Shown here in pieces: positions 62,418 to 64,000 of a DNA stretch of 64,000 nt (position 1 is the first letter of the stretch; every line of letters starts with the position of its first letter). The notes beneath the pieces are model-generated. The model was not told the DNA's origin and did not search any database. It saw nothing but the letters and a program-made list of their open reading frames with translations. Source of the stretch: Candidatus Poribacteria bacterium (GTDB taxonomy: Bacteria > Poribacteria > WGA-4E > WGA-3G). Made by a program: the position numbers and the translations under genes. The DNA lies in the NCBI GenBank assembly GCA_028820845.1, contig JAPPII010000101.1:89591-153590 (forward strand), written 5' to 3'.

Positions 62418-62860
62418 TCCCGACCTTTCTTACATGCTTCTTGTAGGAGTGATCTCCCGGTGCGACTTCTCCCAGAAAATCCAGAAAAAACTGAAAGCTA
62501 AATAGCCGTAATGAACTCTCAATCGCGACAGAGCCATTCAATTCTTCTGTAGGAGGGAACTCCGATTCCCGACACATTCCTGTAGCGGCAAACTTTCAAC
62601 TCGCGATGCCTTCGCGAAAATACTCAAAAATCCGACAATTGAATGGCTCTGTCGTTGGACGCTTTGGCATCCTCTCCAGTCTAAAGACTGAAGATTCCTT
62701 ATTGTTAAGAACATAGAGTTGGTTAGACAAAATACAGGCGTGTTCCCGTAAGAGAGACACCTGAAAATTAAGGTGACTTGAAGTGCCACCGTTTATTTAG
62801 ACCAAAAATTAGCAAAGTTAAGACAAGTATTGTTGTTCACATTCAAAAATGGTTCTGTTT
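62418..62860. other. Noncoding region rich in repeats
   Basis: It holds TGTAGGAG-type words at about 62443, 62550 and 62580, the inverted repeat at 62526-62654 and CAGTCTAAAGACTG near 62678. No gene is convincing here. Confidence 0.6.
62526..62654. repeat. 129-bp element with 18-bp perfect terminal inverted repeats
   Basis: CGACAGAGCCATTCAATT (62526-62543) is exactly inverted at 62637-62654, with 93 bp between containing two TGTAG(G/C) words. It could be a MITE-like element or a long-range hairpin. Confidence 0.7.
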
Positions 62861-63403
62861 TCAACGTTCTTCGCTGTCATACGAATACCGCCATAACGCT
62901 CTATCAAGCGTTCGCATCTTTATCCGGTTTCGGTTGGCAATATCCCGACAAAACGCAATATATTTCGGCCAGAATGGATACGAACTTCTTTGTCTGAATT
63001 TAAGCCCAACAGACCAGAGGGCGTGAATATCGAGTATAGGATACTGCCCTTTGTCATAGAGGTGTAGGATCGCGGAAGCAACTGACTCCCCAATGCCTTG
63101 TAACTGGGTCAAAGACAACAATTTTACCTCATCGTCTGTAGGCGTGAATACCTGTTTAGTAATTTCCCTTATAAAACCGTCCCGGTTATCTAAGGTCAGG
63201 TCTGCCCTCCCAAAAATATTTCTGGTTTTCCAATAAGTGACCTTATGCAATTCATCTTTGGTTAGGTAACCTCGCTCCTGAATACCATCCCGAAATCCGA
63301 TAACCTGCTGTTCCCTCGTTTGGCCTTTCGTCGTTTGGTATTCCGTATAGATGTTTGCCCAATAGGCGATTTCGGATTCGCAAAAGCGTAGTCGCATTTT
63401 CAT
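62861..63403 (-). CDS. Helix-hairpin-helix DNA-glycosylase-like protein
   Basis: 180 aa. The helix-hairpin-helix is LTQLQGIGESVASAILH (98-114), followed by GQYPILDIHALWSVG with a possible catalytic Asp (D125), the arrangement of HhH-GPD base-excision glycosylases. No Fe-S Cys cluster and the length is short (typical 210-300), so it may be a minimal family member. The ATG has no strong Shine-Dalgarno in the sequence seen. It lies opposite a DNA-methyltransferase start. Confidence 0.7.
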   Translation of the reverse strand: MKMRLRFCESEIAYWANIYTEYQTTKGQTREQQVIGFRDGIQERGYLTKDELHKVTYWKTRNIFGRADLTLDNRDGFIREITKQVFTPTDDEVKLLSLTQLQGIGESVASAILHLYDKGQYPILDIHALWSVGLKFRQRSSYPFWPKYIAFCRDIANRNRIKMRTLDRALWRYSYDSEER

Positions 63404-63931
63404 TTCGTCTTAGTTCCAGCTCTTTTATCCTCCTACTACGGTAGGAAGGTAGTAGAAACGGAATTGAGGTGCCGTTTCGTAGCAGTACCACCCTAAACTG
63501 GTAATCAAATTATATCACAGATATTTTGTGAAATCAATCTTATATTTTCCGAAAATCCAAAGATAAGATGAGTACGGCGTGTGTTTCGGACTTCAGAAAA
63601 ATGTTGCATTTCTCCCCAATTTCTGATAATATACATTATGTATAATATCAGCACATTGAAGAGATAAGGACATCCGTTGCTGCCTACGACAAGTGGGACA
63701 CGGTTTCGGAATATTTCGGAAACGATTCGACAGTGTAATCTGATAGTGGGATTTTTGCGTAAGGAACGTGAGTTTGAAAATAGATCTGTAGGTCGGGTAG
63801 AGCGGTAAATACACACGAAATCCCTTGAAATGCGGACAAATATCCGGTTTTCATCCCCCCTTGGGGTCAGAAACTATAGCGAAACCGGACATGTCACTTT
63901 TATCAAACTGGTGTTAAGGAGAACTTGCAAC
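63404..63931. other. Divergent intergenic region with hairpins and palindrome
   Basis: A 528-nt region with no convincing gene. It contains CTACTAC/GTAGTAG and GAAACGG/CCGTTTC hairpins near 63436-63480, the palindrome at 63623-63651, and an inverted pair TCCGGTTTTC (63843) and GAAACCGGA (63881) close to the plus-strand gene. Confidence 0.6.
63623..63651. promoter_or_regulatory. 29-bp near-perfect palindrome, probable operator
   Basis: CTGATAATATACAT, T, ATGTATAATATCAG: 13 of 14 arm positions pair. A TATAAT (63641-63646) lies inside its right arm. Located between the HhH gene and the methyltransferase start. Confidence 0.65.
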
Positions 63932-64000
63932 ATGCCTACACTCGATTTCAAAGGAAAACACCACATCTACGCCCACCATCTCTCCGTCCCGTATCGCCCC
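63932..64000 (+). CDS. Probable site-specific DNA methyltransferase, N-terminus only
   Basis: The first 23 codons before the window ends, from ATG 63932 with AAGGAG 10 nt upstream. The opening MPTLDFKGK and HHLSVPYRP resembles adenine-specific methyltransferases, notably type III Mod-like proteins (MPTLDF.GK...HH..VP). Partial; identity depends on sequence beyond the edge. Confidence 0.55.
   Translation, partial: MPTLDFKGKHHIYAHHLSVPYRP

Overview
The window reads as chromosome of an uncultured, Gram-negative-type, heterotrophic bacterium. The gene mix is four phytanoyl-CoA-dioxygenase-like genes, two sulfatase-family genes, secreted PQQ-type propellers, LamG proteins, a UnbV/VCBS protein and many heptanucleotide repeats. 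I associate this mix with Candidatus Poribacteria (sponge-associated and marine). That assignment is inference from gene content; no rRNA gene is present to confirm it. I see no tRNA, rRNA, CRISPR array or prophage.

Layout. 1-14.5 kb (minus): a densely packed run with an M19 dipeptidase, a sulfatase, an aldehyde dehydrogenase, a small propeller, a predicted selenocysteine thioredoxin-like protein, a LuxE/PaaK-like adenylating enzyme, two PQQ propellers flanking a lipoprotein, a 712-aa protein, a PhyH and a LamG protein. 14.8-21 kb: a TPP enzyme, a HIT protein, an ATPase-PIN nuclease pair, a possibly broken gene and a cupin. 20.8-33.4 kb (minus): catabolic and housekeeping genes (kinase-like, MFS, AKR, SDR, GH32, Gfo/Idh, HAD, GNAT, LamG, Rieske, amidohydrolase, PhyH, VOC). 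33.5-36.3 kb: an SF1 helicase with an internal GIY-YIG nuclease, and an HNH nuclease with an antitoxin-like partner. 36.3-43.3 kb: purQ, purL, a PEP-hydrolase-like barrel, a sulfatase-like phosphotransferase-superfamily protein and a PhyH.

43.3-61 kb (plus): an iron-sulfur-type regulator with a four-cluster ferredoxin, then a partner-switching module (RsbW-, RsbV- and RsbU-like) set between DUF4381-like, DUF58 and BatA-like genes, a PhyH, and a housekeeping run rph-rdgB-efp-accB-accC followed by two secreted proteins. 61-64 kb: a Phd-like/HNH cassette bracketed by 116-bp direct repeats, a helix-hairpin-helix protein, and the first 23 codons of a probable DNA methyltransferase behind a long palindrome.

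Strongest observations. (1) An in-frame TGA followed by a GGTC-loop hairpin predicts a selenoprotein of 391 aa instead of two ORFs. (2) Heptanucleotide repeats sit in almost every junction of the rph-accC region, have entered the rdgB reading frame as about 40 extra residues, and encode the signal peptide of the UnbV protein. (3) A helicase-GIY-YIG fusion. (4) Two loci where an antitoxin-like gene precedes an HNH nuclease; one of them looks inserted at the end of another gene. (5) An AAA ATPase-PIN nuclease pair whose Walker B carries Gln-Gln.
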